Positions 1 through 6,214 of a stretch of DNA of 11,574 nt are shown piece after piece (position 1 is the first letter of the stretch; the number at the start of each line of letters is the position of its first letter). The stretch covers positions 1 to 11,574 of the forward strand of contig JACQFG010000083.1 in NCBI GenBank assembly GCA_016200155.1. The letters run 5' to 3'. The DNA is from Planctomycetota bacterium (GTDB lineage Bacteria > Planctomycetota > Planctomycetia > Gemmatales > Gemmataceae). The translations under genes and the position numbers were made by a program. The notes under the pieces were generated by a model that did no database searches, was not told the origin of the DNA, and worked only from the letters and a program-made list of their open reading frames with translations.

Positions 1-663
1 CAAAGCTCCGACGCCCTTCGGCGCGTAGAGTTTGTGCCCCGCGATCGAGAGCAAATCGACGCCCAGCTCGTTGACGTCGACCGGGACCTTGCCGACCGAC
101 TGGGCCGCATCGGTGTGGACGAGGACGCCGCGCGCCTTGGCGAACTCGACGATCGCGCGGATCGGCTGCAGCGTGCCGACTTCGTTGTTCGAGTGCATGA
201 TGCTGACGAGCGTGGTCGAACCGCTGATCGCCTTTTCGACGGCATACGCATCGACGCTGCCGTAGCGATCGACGCCGAGGTAGGTGACCTTGCAGCCCAG
301 CTTCTTGAGGAAGGCGCACGGCTGCAGCGTCGCGGGATGTTCGATGGTGCTGGTGACCACGTGCGGCGAGGAGAACCAGCGTGCGAAGAACCCGGACATG
401 GCGGCATAGACGGCGCCCTTGATGGCATGGTTGGACGCCTCGCTGCCGCCGCCGGTGAAAACGATCTCGTCGGGCGTAGCGCCGATGAGAGCCGCCACCT
501 GAGCGCGGGCGCGCTCGACGGCGTCGTGGGCCGTCTTGCCGTAGACGTGGGTGCTGGACGGATTGCCGAAGTGCGTCTGCAGGTACGGCAGCATGGCATC
601 GAGCACGGCCGGATCGATCGGCGTGGTGGCGTTGTAGTCGAGGTAGATGGGAACCGTGGCCAT
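1..663 (-). CDS. Cysteine desulfurase, class V PLP aminotransferase fold (3' end cut off by window)
   Basis: The first 221 residues of a cysteine desulfurase, which takes sulfur from cysteine for Fe-S cluster, thiamine or tRNA thiolation pathways in the cytoplasm. The N-terminus YLDYNATTP is the family signature. His109 (in STIEHPATL), Asn160 (HSNNEVGT), Asp185 and Gln188 (HTDAAQS), and the PLP-binding Lys211 (SIAGHKLYAPKG) are all visible. They match the E. coli IscS residues with a constant offset of +5, so there are no indels in this part. The active-site cysteine loop and the C-terminus lie beyond the left edge. The start is the ATG at 663-661; I saw no strong Shine-Dalgarno upstream. It is divergent from the toxin-antitoxin module starting at 742. 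IscS-type and NifS-type cannot be separated with confidence from this part. The family call is very secure. Confidence 0.96.
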   Translation of the reverse strand, partial: MATVPIYLDYNATTPIDPAVLDAMLPYLQTHFGNPSSTHVYGKTAHDAVERARAQVAALIGATPDEIVFTGGGSEASNHAIKGAVYAAMSGFFARWFSSPHVVTSTIEHPATLQPCAFLKKLGCKVTYLGVDRYGSVDAYAVEKAISGSTTLVSIMHSNNEVGTLQPIRAIVEFAKARGVLVHTDAAQSVGKVPVDVNELGVDLLSIAGHKLYAPKGVGAL

Positions 664-696
664 GAAGCATCCCTATTCCGTTTGGCGGTCGTCAGG

Positions 697-702
697 TATA
701 AT
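697..702 (+). promoter_or_regulatory. Candidate -10 box (TATAAT) for the first toxin-antitoxin operon
   Basis: A perfect TATAAT lies 39 bases before the antitoxin ATG, in the 78-base gap between the divergent cysteine desulfurase and the antitoxin. I could not find a convincing -35 box at 15-19 bases upstream, so the promoter rests on the -10 alone. Antitoxins of such modules usually repress their own promoter, but I see no clear operator palindrome here. Confidence 0.45.
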
Positions 703-741
703 CCTATCGACGAGAGTTACGTTGTCTGTCGGAGAAATGCC

Positions 742-954
742 ATGTCGCTGGAAGTGGAAGCTACTTACGAGAATGGCGTGCTCAAACTGGATAGGCCATT
801 GCCGCTTGCGGAAAAAGAACGCGTCACGATTGAGATCAAGCCGCGGATCAGCGTCGCCCGAAGGATGCAAGGCCGGCTGAAATGGACCGGCGATCCAGAA
901 GTGCTGCGGCAAATTGCCGAGGACCCCGAGTTTGGAATCTTGGAGTCGCCATGA
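742..954 (+). CDS. DUF104/AF2212-type antitoxin of a PIN toxin-antitoxin module
   Basis: A 70-residue protein. The N-terminal half (VEATYENGVLKLDRPLPL, then ERVTIEI) is the short beta-rich pattern of DUF104/AF2212-like antitoxins, in which an opening strand is followed by xYExGvLkpl. The C-terminal half (residues 38-70) is charged and ends in an acidic stretch, as expected for the part that binds and blocks the toxin. GGAG at 731-734 stands 7 bases before the ATG and decides this start; the open frame extends far upstream, but only as antisense of the desulfurase gene. Its stop overlaps the toxin start by ATGA, which implies translational coupling. Base composition is visibly less GC-rich than in the flanking genes, which would fit horizontal acquisition. 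The family call rests on the N-terminal pattern and the PIN neighbour. Confidence 0.85.
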   Translation: MSLEVEATYENGVLKLDRPLPLAEKERVTIEIKPRISVARRMQGRLKWTGDPEVLRQIAEDPEFGILESP

Positions 955-1451
955 ATTTCACTGCGATTCCATCGGGAACGTCGCTGTTTCTCGACGCAAA
1001 CGTTTTCATTTATGCGTACGCCGATGATCCGGCGTTCGGATCGGCATGCACCGATCTTTTGGAACGGATCGAACTGAAGGACCTGCAGGGCTTCATTTCG
1101 GCTCATGTCTTCGGCGATATCGCCCACCGCATCATGACCTTGGAAGCGTGTCAAGTGTTCGGCTGGCCTTACGCCGGCGTGGCGAGACGGCTTCGCCGTC
1201 ATCCACAAGAAGTTCAAAAGCTCAAGGAATTTCGGCAGATGCTCGATGACATTGTAACCATAGGTATCCACATCTTGCCGATTCACGCTCACGACGTCTT
1301 GGCGGCGGGCGATCTCAGCATCAAGCACGGCCTGCTCAGCGGCGACGCGCTCTTGGTGGCCGTCATGCAAGCGAACGGCTTGAGGCAGCTTGCCAGCAAC
1401 GACAGCGACTTCGACGCTGTTGCGAGCATCACTCGCTTCAGACCGGTGTGA
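951..1451 (+). CDS. PIN-domain ribonuclease toxin (VapC-like)
   Basis: A 166-residue PIN-domain protein, by family a Mg-dependent RNase that acts as the toxin of a VapBC-type module. The acidic residues are in order: Asp15 in FLDANVFIYAY, Asp56 in HVFGDIAHR at the place where many PIN proteins have Glu, Asp132 in LLSGDALLVA, and Asp151/Asp153 in LASNDSDFD. The ending IxRFRP is common in this group. The start is the ATG that overlaps the antitoxin stop. An upstream extension to 882 in the same frame would overlap most of the antitoxin and is not needed. Expression is likely coupled to the antitoxin. The gene ends 3 bases before the end of the convergent membrane protein, so there is no room for a terminator outside coding sequence. 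Confidence 0.93.
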   Translation: MNFTAIPSGTSLFLDANVFIYAYADDPAFGSACTDLLERIELKDLQGFISAHVFGDIAHRIMTLEACQVFGWPYAGVARRLRRHPQEVQKLKEFRQMLDDIVTIGIHILPIHAHDVLAAGDLSIKHGLLSGDALLVAVMQANGLRQLASNDSDFDAVASITRFRPV

Positions 1452-1454
1452 TAT

Positions 1455-2072
1455 TCAATCCACATCCCAAAGCCGAAAAAACCAAGCGAAACCAAGTGCC
1501 CAGATCAGGACCGCGAGGATGCCGACGACAACAAACGAGACTGTCGAGAAATTCGGGGTTTGCCGTGCATCGGCATCGGTGGGCGACCGGCGCGCCACCG
1601 ACCAGACGCCGCCGCTGATGGCCCCGATCGTTCCGATCCCGAACGTGATCCAGACGATGGTGAAACCGGTATAGGAGTGATGCGCGGCGCCGAACATCAT
1701 GCCGCGGTCCCAGGCGACCGTACCGGCAATCAGTCCGACGGCCAAGCCCGCCGCAGCGCCGCTCATGAGATGCACGGTTGGCAGCGAGCCGACGACCATT
1801 CCAAGAATTGCGCCGCCGCACGCGGACCAGAACACATAGGCGAATACCGTCAACGTGTACCATTCATGCGCAATTGGGCGTGTGGGATCGACCTCGGGCG
1901 CCAGCAGATAGCCGAGCAATACGCCAAAGGCGCCTCCGCCCAAGGCGCCGAGCATTGAACCCAAGATCATCGCCGAGAATCTGGCCAACGGTCCGCTCCG
2001 TATGTCCGCGCGTGTATCCTCCTCGTATGATTCGGACCGGACACGTTTATTCCAATATTCGTTGGCAGCCAC
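1455..2072 (-). CDS. Glycine-rich five-helix membrane protein, unknown function
   Basis: A 205-residue protein I do not recognise. After a charged 30-residue N-terminus there are about five hydrophobic segments (residues roughly 33-57, 72-97, 102-123, 134-159 and 176-201), with small-residue motifs such as GSMLGALGGGAFG and GIGTIGAISGG that favour tight helix packing. It ends shortly after the last helix (RLWDVD). The start is GTG at 2072-2070; a GAG lies a few bases upstream, and no ATG occurs before residue 35, which is already inside the first helix. It begins 18 bases after the stop of the second PIN toxin and so is probably cotranscribed with that module. It ends 3 bases from the first toxin. 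The coding call is good because its long membrane pattern is coherent; the function is unknown. Confidence 0.8.
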   Translation of the reverse strand: MAANEYWNKRVRSESYEEDTRADIRSGPLARFSAMILGSMLGALGGGAFGVLLGYLLAPEVDPTRPIAHEWYTLTVFAYVFWSACGGAILGMVVGSLPTVHLMSGAAAGLAVGLIAGTVAWDRGMMFGAAHHSYTGFTIVWITFGIGTIGAISGGVWSVARRSPTDADARQTPNFSTVSFVVVGILAVLIWALGFAWFFRLWDVD

Positions 2073-2090
2073 TTCTCGGCAACGCTTCGG

Positions 2091-2477
2091 TTACCAAAGG
2101 ATGGGCACGGCATACGGCGCGAATTTGGCGTCCGCGCTCACCAGTGTCATTCCCTCCACGAAGGCCTGAGCGATGAGAATTCGGTCGAACGGATCGCGAT
2201 GATGATCCGGCAGGTTTGCGAGCCTCAATGCGTGCGCAGCGTAGATCGGCAACGGACCGAGCTGGTAGTCCGTCGTCCACTTGTGCACGTAGATGTCGAC
2301 AGGATCGGTGAGCACAAGTCGTTTGTTACTGGTCTTGATGACAATTTCCCAGATTGAAGCCGAGCTCAAGTACAATTGATTGGCTGGATCGGCGAGTGCG
2401 ATTTGCGCCGGCGCACTCAGATTTGGGCTCCCCTCGACGAGCCATAAGAAAGTATGCGTGTCAAGCAGGAGCTTCAT
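2091..2477 (-). CDS. vapC: PIN-domain toxin, VapC family
   Basis: A 128-residue PIN-domain RNase toxin of the compact type that pairs with Phd-like antitoxins. It opens with LLLDTHTFLWLVEG (Asp6), then SSASIWEIVIK (Glu44), then HHRDPFDRILIAQA (Asp95, Asp98), then LVSADAKFAPY (Asp116). These are the four acidic positions of the family, and DPFDRxLiAQA is a very typical string. Its ATG overlaps the antitoxin TGA as ATGA at 2477-2474, so translation is likely coupled. Length is normal and nothing suggests decay. It shows little resemblance to the PIN protein at 951-1451 beyond the fold, so the two modules are of separate origin rather than a local duplication. Confidence 0.95.
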   Translation of the reverse strand: MKLLLDTHTFLWLVEGSPNLSAPAQIALADPANQLYLSSASIWEIVIKTSNKRLVLTDPVDIYVHKWTTDYQLGPLPIYAAHALRLANLPDHHRDPFDRILIAQAFVEGMTLVSADAKFAPYAVPILW

Positions 2478-2710
2478 TCCATGTACTCCTTGAACTCATC
2501 GAGCGGCTCATCGAAGTCTGCGGCCATGTAGACAATGCTCCCTTTTCCCAGACCCGGCGCAGGGCGCGATGCGTTGAGAACTCGTTCGCCGATCAGTTTT
2601 GCCACCGGTTGCTGATTCTCGGTGATGACGATTTCGTCGCCCGGCGCCAAGGTGTCGATCAGTTCCTTCAACTTGGCCTGGGCATCTTTCACGCTGATGG
2701 TTGCAGACAT
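2474..2710 (-). CDS. Phd/YefM-type antitoxin
   Basis: A 78-residue antitoxin partner of the PIN toxin. The N-terminal MSATISVKDAQAKLKELIDT, followed by GDEIVITENQQPVAKLI, is the Phd/YefM DNA-binding fold; the C-terminal acidic part (DFDEPLDEFKEYME) is the toxin-neutralising segment. I chose the ATG at 2710-2708 because GGGAAG stands about 8 bases before it and the family normally starts just before this first strand. An ATG at 2752 in the same frame would add 14 residues (MSRVSMKKNSGSKA) with a weaker upstream site and cannot be excluded. By family it should bind its own promoter in the 94-base gap shared with the divergent DUF1080 gene. Confidence 0.93.
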   Translation of the reverse strand: MSATISVKDAQAKLKELIDTLAPGDEIVITENQQPVAKLIGERVLNASRPAPGLGKGSIVYMAADFDEPLDEFKEYME

Positions 2711-2804
2711 GGCTTTGCTTCCCGAGTTCTTTTTCATGGACACTCTCGACATTTTCCACCATACTCAACCACAAAACAACCCCGTTTCCTTCGGAGGCCT
2801 TCCC

Positions 2805-3602
2805 ATGCAACGCATCCTTGTCCTGCCCGTTCTCGCCCTGTTTGCGGCCACGCTGCTGTTTCCGTCAGCCGACGCCCGCGACAAGAAAAAAGCCGACGGC
2901 CACGTCGCCATCTTCGACGGCAAAACTCTCGACGGCTGGCACGTCTCCGCCAAGTCCGGGCACTCCGGGAAATCCAAGAACAAGTCCGGCGGCAAGTGGG
3001 AGGTCAAGGACGGGTACATCATCGGCACCCAGGACGAGCCGGGCAACGGCGGACTCATCATCACCGACAAGAAATACAAGAACTTCGAAGTCGTCCTCGA
3101 TATGAAAAACGATTTCGGCCTCGACTCCGGCCTGTTCCTCCGGTCCACCGAAGCGGGCAATGCCTATCAAGCCATGATCGATTACTACGAAGGCGGCAAC
3201 CTCATGGGCATCTACGGCGAAGGGCTCGGCGGCTTCCACCTGCGCAACTTCAGCTTCCTCAAGACCCCCGACAAGATCACGGCCGACATCAAGGGCAAGG
3301 ACAAGGCCCCGACGCCGCTGCCGGTCTCCCCGGAAAAATGGCCCACCTTCTGGAAGACCGGCGAATGGAACGAACTCAAGGCCAGCATCGCCGGCAATCC
3401 GCCGACCATCAAGACCTGGATCAACGGCGTCAAGTTCATCGAATGGACCGACGATCAAAAACGCTTCATTCCGGGCACCAACCCGAAGATGTTGCTCCCC
3501 GAGGACGGCGGCATCGCCCTGCAAGTCCACGGCGGGGCCCCGGACCGCTTCTTCGGCAAGTCGGTCCGCTATCGCAACATCCGCGTAAAGGTCCTGGATT
3601 GA
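2805..3602 (+). CDS. Secreted DUF1080 protein (3-keto-disaccharide hydrolase family)
   Basis: A 265-residue exported protein. Residues 1-24 form a signal peptide with a leucine-rich core and likely cleavage after PSADA. IFDGKTLDGWHV (36-47) is the opening motif of the DUF1080/PF06439 concanavalin-like fold, followed by GGLIITDKKYKNFEVVLDM and LDSGLFLRS, the characteristic central strands, and near the end GGIALQVHG plus VRYRNIRVKVL. Some members cleave 3-keto-glycosides, and the family is greatly expanded in planctomycetes; the substrate here cannot be read from sequence. GGAGG at 2793-2797, 7 bases before the ATG, sets the start. The first half of the mature part is unusually rich in Lys and Ser (residues 27-60). 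A hairpin 14 bases after the stop may end the transcript. Confidence 0.93.
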   Translation: MQRILVLPVLALFAATLLFPSADARDKKKADGHVAIFDGKTLDGWHVSAKSGHSGKSKNKSGGKWEVKDGYIIGTQDEPGNGGLIITDKKYKNFEVVLDMKNDFGLDSGLFLRSTEAGNAYQAMIDYYEGGNLMGIYGEGLGGFHLRNFSFLKTPDKITADIKGKDKAPTPLPVSPEKWPTFWKTGEWNELKASIAGNPPTIKTWINGVKFIEWTDDQKRFIPGTNPKMLLPEDGGIALQVHGGAPDRFFGKSVRYRNIRVKVLD

Positions 3603-3609
3603 ACGCGAA

Positions 3610-4545
3610 TCATGGAGCCGGCGGCGGCTTCGGTGCGTCGCCGCCGGCGTCTTTGATGCCGGTCTCGGGCGGAGGGCCGCCATCGGCCGGCTTGATGCCG
3701 GTGTCCGCCGGTCCCGCGGCCGGCGGCGGCAGCGCGACATCGGGCTCATCGCGCCAGGTGCGGTACTGGTCCGACCAAGCCACCAGCGCGTCGATGTTGA
3801 ATGCTTCCTTGCGGTTGCGCAAGTCGAAGTAAAGTACCGTTGTGCAAACGGCGATGAACATGCCCCCGAGCACTCCCACCGCCGTTTGCACCAACTGCAC
3901 GATGGCGTAGTTCGTGAAGTTGTTCACGCGCGCCGCGGCGAACGGATTATTCCCGGGCACGACTTCCAGGAACGGCAGCGCCACGTTGAACGACGTGTTG
4001 ATGATGGCATTGACGATATTCACGGCAATGGCCAACAGCAACACGACCACAAAGACGCGGCCAAAGTGTCCCGCCACCAGACCCTTGCTGCGCGCGAGCG
4101 CGTCAGGCCCGCTGAGGTTCTCCATCACGACAACCTGGCTAATGAAGGCCCACACGACCGCGAGATAGATCCCGGGGACGCAACAGGCGAGCATGCCCAC
4201 CACAATGCCGAGGCCCGCGAGGATCGACGTGCCCAGCAAGGGGAGAAAACGGCCAAGGGCAAACGTAAACGCCTCGCCGATGCCGATGGGTTGTTCCAGG
4301 TATTCCTGGGCGATGATGCGAAGCGTGGCGGCTGAGCCGATCGGGCCCAGAATCACTAGCGGACCGAAGATCAGCAGAACACCGAGTGGGCCCACGGCCA
4401 CGTCGGGCAGGGTCAACTGAAGGATGAGGACCGGTGCGTACACGACCGCCTGGATCGCGAGCAGCGCGGGCAAACGCCCGAAGAACAGCTTCACGGCGCG
4501 GTCCAGAACCTCACCGATGGACATTTCCTGGAAAGTAAACTTCAT
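3610..4545 (-). CDS. Polytopic membrane protein with proline/glycine-rich tail
   Basis: A 311-residue membrane protein. A short amphipathic start (FTFQEMSIGEVLDRAVKLF) is followed by about six hydrophobic segments between residues 25 and 240, then VLYFDLRNRKEAFNIDAL, then a disordered tail rich in Pro and Gly. The LYFDLRNRKEAF string after the last helix resembles the ending of the YciC/DUF975 and glycerophosphodiesterase membrane-domain proteins, but no enzyme domain is present and I assign no function. The tail (281-309) holds two related units, DTGIKPADGGPPP and ETGIKDAGG, mirrored in DNA by an 11-base direct repeat at 3653-3663 and 3692-3702. GAGG a few bases before the ATG at 4545-4543 supports this start over an in-frame one at 4608. 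It is convergent with DUF1080 and divergent from moeA. Confidence 0.85.
   Translation of the reverse strand: MKFTFQEMSIGEVLDRAVKLFFGRLPALLAIQAVVYAPVLILQLTLPDVAVGPLGVLLIFGPLVILGPIGSAATLRIIAQEYLEQPIGIGEAFTFALGRFLPLLGTSILAGLGIVVGMLACCVPGIYLAVVWAFISQVVVMENLSGPDALARSKGLVAGHFGRVFVVVLLLAIAVNIVNAIINTSFNVALPFLEVVPGNNPFAAARVNNFTNYAIVQLVQTAVGVLGGMFIAVCTTVLYFDLRNRKEAFNIDALVAWSDQYRTWRDEPDVALPPPAAGPADTGIKPADGGPPPETGIKDAGGDAPKPPPAP
3617..3650 (+). terminator. Candidate terminator hairpin for the DUF1080 gene, inside the convergent coding end
   Basis: A perfect 10-base inverted repeat (3617-3626 with 3639-3648, GCCGGCGGCG and its complement) around a 12-base loop, followed by GTCTTT. It starts 14 bases after the DUF1080 stop and lies within the last codons of the minus-strand membrane protein. 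The T-run is weak, so this could also just be proline-tail coding sequence. Confidence 0.4.
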
Positions 4546-4656
4546 AACGCCTCGGGTGCGGAAAGTTATGGAAAGCAGAAGTCTAAGCTGCGCGGTGGCT
4601 GAACTCAAGAAGAATCCGCGAGTTCGCCCCGAAAATATGCGGCGGGCAAGTCCGTC

Positions 4657-4686
4657 TAGGCACGCACGGCGCGAAAGTGATAGAAT
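4657..4686 (+). promoter_or_regulatory. Candidate moeA promoter
   Basis: TAGGCA at 4657-4662 and TAGAAT at 4681-4686 are separated by 18 bases and lie 31 bases before the moeA start. They are in the 171-base gap between moeA and the divergent membrane protein gene. The match to sigma-70 boxes is fair (4 of 6 and 5 of 6), so this is a guess from pattern only. Confidence 0.3.
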
Positions 4687-4716
4687 CAGCGCAAAGCGGG
4701 TGGAGAGATACGATTC

Positions 4717-5991
4717 ATGCTTAGTGTTGCGGCTGCGTTGGCGATTGTACTGGAACAGGCACGGCCGCGCTCGCCGGTGGTGATGCCGTTGTCGCCGGAC
4801 ATGCTCGGGCTGGTGCTCGCCGAGGACGTGGTCAGCGATCTCGACATGCCGCCGTTCGACAAGGCGATGATGGACGGCTTCGCGTTGCGGTCCAGCGACC
4901 TGCGCGACGGACGAGCGGAACTGACCATCGTCGAGGAAATCCCGGCCGGCAAGACGCCCACGGTCGAGGTGAAGTCAGGGCAGGCGTCGCGCATCATGAC
5001 GGGGGCGCCGATTCCGCAGGGAGTCGATGCGGTCGTCATGATCGAGCGCTGCGAGATTGCCGGCCAAAATGTGCGCGTTAACGAACCGCGCGCCAAGCCA
5101 CGCATGAACATCCTCGAGCGGGCCAAGGAGATGCGTGTCGGCGAGGTCGTGCTGCGGAGCGGAGCCCGCCTGGGACCTGCGGAGTTCGGGCTGCTGGCGG
5201 CGGTCGGGCATACGCGAGTCCACGTGCAGCCGGCGCCGCGCGTCGCCGTTCTGTCCACGGGGGATGAGATTGTCGATCCGGAGCAAAAGCCAGGGCCGGG
5301 CCAGATTCGCAACAGCAATGGCGCGATGCTGCTCGCCCAGGTCGCCCGCGCCGGCGGCGTGCCGCGCTTTTGCGGCATTGCCCGTGATGAGCCGACGCAC
5401 CTGCGCGACATGATCGCAGCCGGCTTGCAAGCGGACGTGCTGATCCTCTCGGGCGGCGTGTCGGCGGGCAAGCTCGATCTGGTGCCGGGCGTGCTCGCGG
5501 AACTCGGCGTGGAGGCCCTCTTTCACAAGGTCGCGATGAAGCCGGGCAAGCCGATCCTGTTCGGCGTCAAGGGACGTGAGCCCGAAGCGCAAGCGAGGGA
5601 GTCTGTGGCCGCACTCGCTGGCGCGTCGGGCTCAGAAAGATCGACCCCATGCCTGGTATTCGGCCTGCCCGGCAATCCGGTCAGCTCGATGGTCGGGTTC
5701 GAATTGTTCGTGCGGCCGGCGCTGCGAGCGCTCATCAAGCTCGACCCGAACGCCTGCTGGGTGAAGGCCCGGTTGACGAAGGACTTCCCGTACCGCACCG
5801 ATCGGCCGACGTATCATCCAGCGCGCTTGCAGATGGCAGACGCAGGCTGGACGGTCGAGCCGACGCCGTGGTTCGGATCGCCGGACCTGCGCGGCGTGCA
5901 GCCGGCGAATGCGTTTGCGCTGCTGCCGGAGGGGGATCATCCGCATCCAGCCGGCGAGACGCTGATGGTGCTGCGCGTGGATAATGATTAG
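4717..5991 (+). CDS. moeA: Molybdopterin molybdotransferase MoeA, with palindromic insertion
   Basis: A 424-residue cytoplasmic enzyme that inserts molybdenum into adenylylated molybdopterin to make molybdenum cofactor. Visible family motifs in order: PPFDKAMMDGFALRS (residues about 45-59), IMTGAPIPQGVDAVV, VAVLSTGDEIVDP and RNSNGAMLL in the MogA-like domain, ILSGGVSAGKLDLVPG, KVAMKPGKPILFG, then GLPGNPVSSMVGFELFVRPAL, and the C-terminal beta domain. GGAGAG at 4702-4707 supports the start. Odd feature: between KPILFGVKG and CLVFGLPGNP, where E. coli MoeA has only a few residues, there are about 26 residues of low-complexity sequence (REPEAQARES and on). These are encoded by an inverted-repeat element in frame. 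The enzyme may still work, since the insert replaces a surface link. No other molybdenum cofactor gene is visible in the window. Confidence 0.97.
   Translation: MLSVAAALAIVLEQARPRSPVVMPLSPDMLGLVLAEDVVSDLDMPPFDKAMMDGFALRSSDLRDGRAELTIVEEIPAGKTPTVEVKSGQASRIMTGAPIPQGVDAVVMIERCEIAGQNVRVNEPRAKPRMNILERAKEMRVGEVVLRSGARLGPAEFGLLAAVGHTRVHVQPAPRVAVLSTGDEIVDPEQKPGPGQIRNSNGAMLLAQVARAGGVPRFCGIARDEPTHLRDMIAAGLQADVLILSGGVSAGKLDLVPGVLAELGVEALFHKVAMKPGKPILFGVKGREPEAQARESVAALAGASGSERSTPCLVFGLPGNPVSSMVGFELFVRPALRALIKLDPNACWVKARLTKDFPYRTDRPTYHPARLQMADAGWTVEPTPWFGSPDLRGVQPANAFALLPEGDHPHPAGETLMVLRVDND
5577..5634. repeat. Inverted-repeat element inserted in frame in moeA
   Basis: Arms of 20 bases (5577-5596 and 5615-5634) match at 18 positions when one is complemented; the spacer is 18 bases. 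The left arm TGAGCCCGAAGCGCAAGCGA contains a string I remember as repeated in planctomycete genomes (not checked). It encodes MoeA residues 287-306 without a stop or frameshift. Unlike the four intergenic elements downstream, its arms are not clearly palindromic in themselves. Confidence 0.8.
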
Positions 5992-6031
5992 TACTACAGC
6001 GCCGCGTTGCGTCCAAAGTTTGCCACAACGC

Positions 6032-6113
6032 CTTGTAGCCGCAGGCTTTAGCCTGCGGCCGTCGTACGGGGCCTCGATTCGGACGGCCGCAGGCTAAAGA
6101 CTGCGGCTACAAG
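6032..6113. repeat. Double-palindrome element between moeA and lnt
   Basis: Arms of 32 bases (6032-6063 and 6082-6113) match at 31 positions, with an 18-base spacer. Each arm is itself a palindrome: GCCGCAGGC, TTTA, GCCTGCGGC is perfect in the left arm, while the right arm has one mismatch in the matching part. Transcribed, it could fold as one long hairpin or as two short ones. It fills much of the 223-base gap between moeA and lnt and may stop or insulate transcription; there is no T-run of terminator type directly after it. Confidence 0.85.
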
Positions 6114-6148
6114 ATTTTGCGGCGCGCCGCCCCACCGACCCAGCGCTG

Positions 6149-6154
6149 TAGAAT
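6149..6154 (+). promoter_or_regulatory. Candidate -10 box (TAGAAT) for lnt
   Basis: TAGAAT lies 61 bases before the lnt start, downstream of the double palindrome. The same hexamer occurs in front of moeA. No convincing -35 was found, because the 6120-6140 stretch is almost pure GC. Confidence 0.25.
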
Positions 6155-6203
6155 TAGAAGCATTGGATCCAAGGAGCCGCGCACGCAGCGAACGATTTCA
6201 CAC

Positions 6204-6211
6204 GGAGGTGA
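6204..6211 (+). promoter_or_regulatory. Strong Shine-Dalgarno of lnt
   Basis: GGAGGTGA, a full complement to the 16S rRNA tail, with its GGAGG core 6 bases before the ATG at 6215. It decides this start over the in-frame ATG at 6230 and the overlapping frame opening at 6163. Confidence 0.8.
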
Positions 6212-6214
6212 ATC

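Noticed and set aside
34..741. Long plus-strand open frame running into the antitoxin
   Set aside because: It is antisense to the clear cysteine desulfurase on the minus strand; its arginine/alanine/glycine-rich text has no family pattern, and only the part from 742 is real.
882..950. Upstream extension of the first PIN toxin
   Set aside because: It would overlap a third of the antitoxin and has no ribosome site; the ATGA overlap start at 951 fits the family.
2354..3832. 492-codon plus-strand open frame
   Set aside because: It crosses the antitoxin, DUF1080 and membrane protein genes in a wrong frame and has the Arg/Pro/His-rich look of a high-GC shadow.
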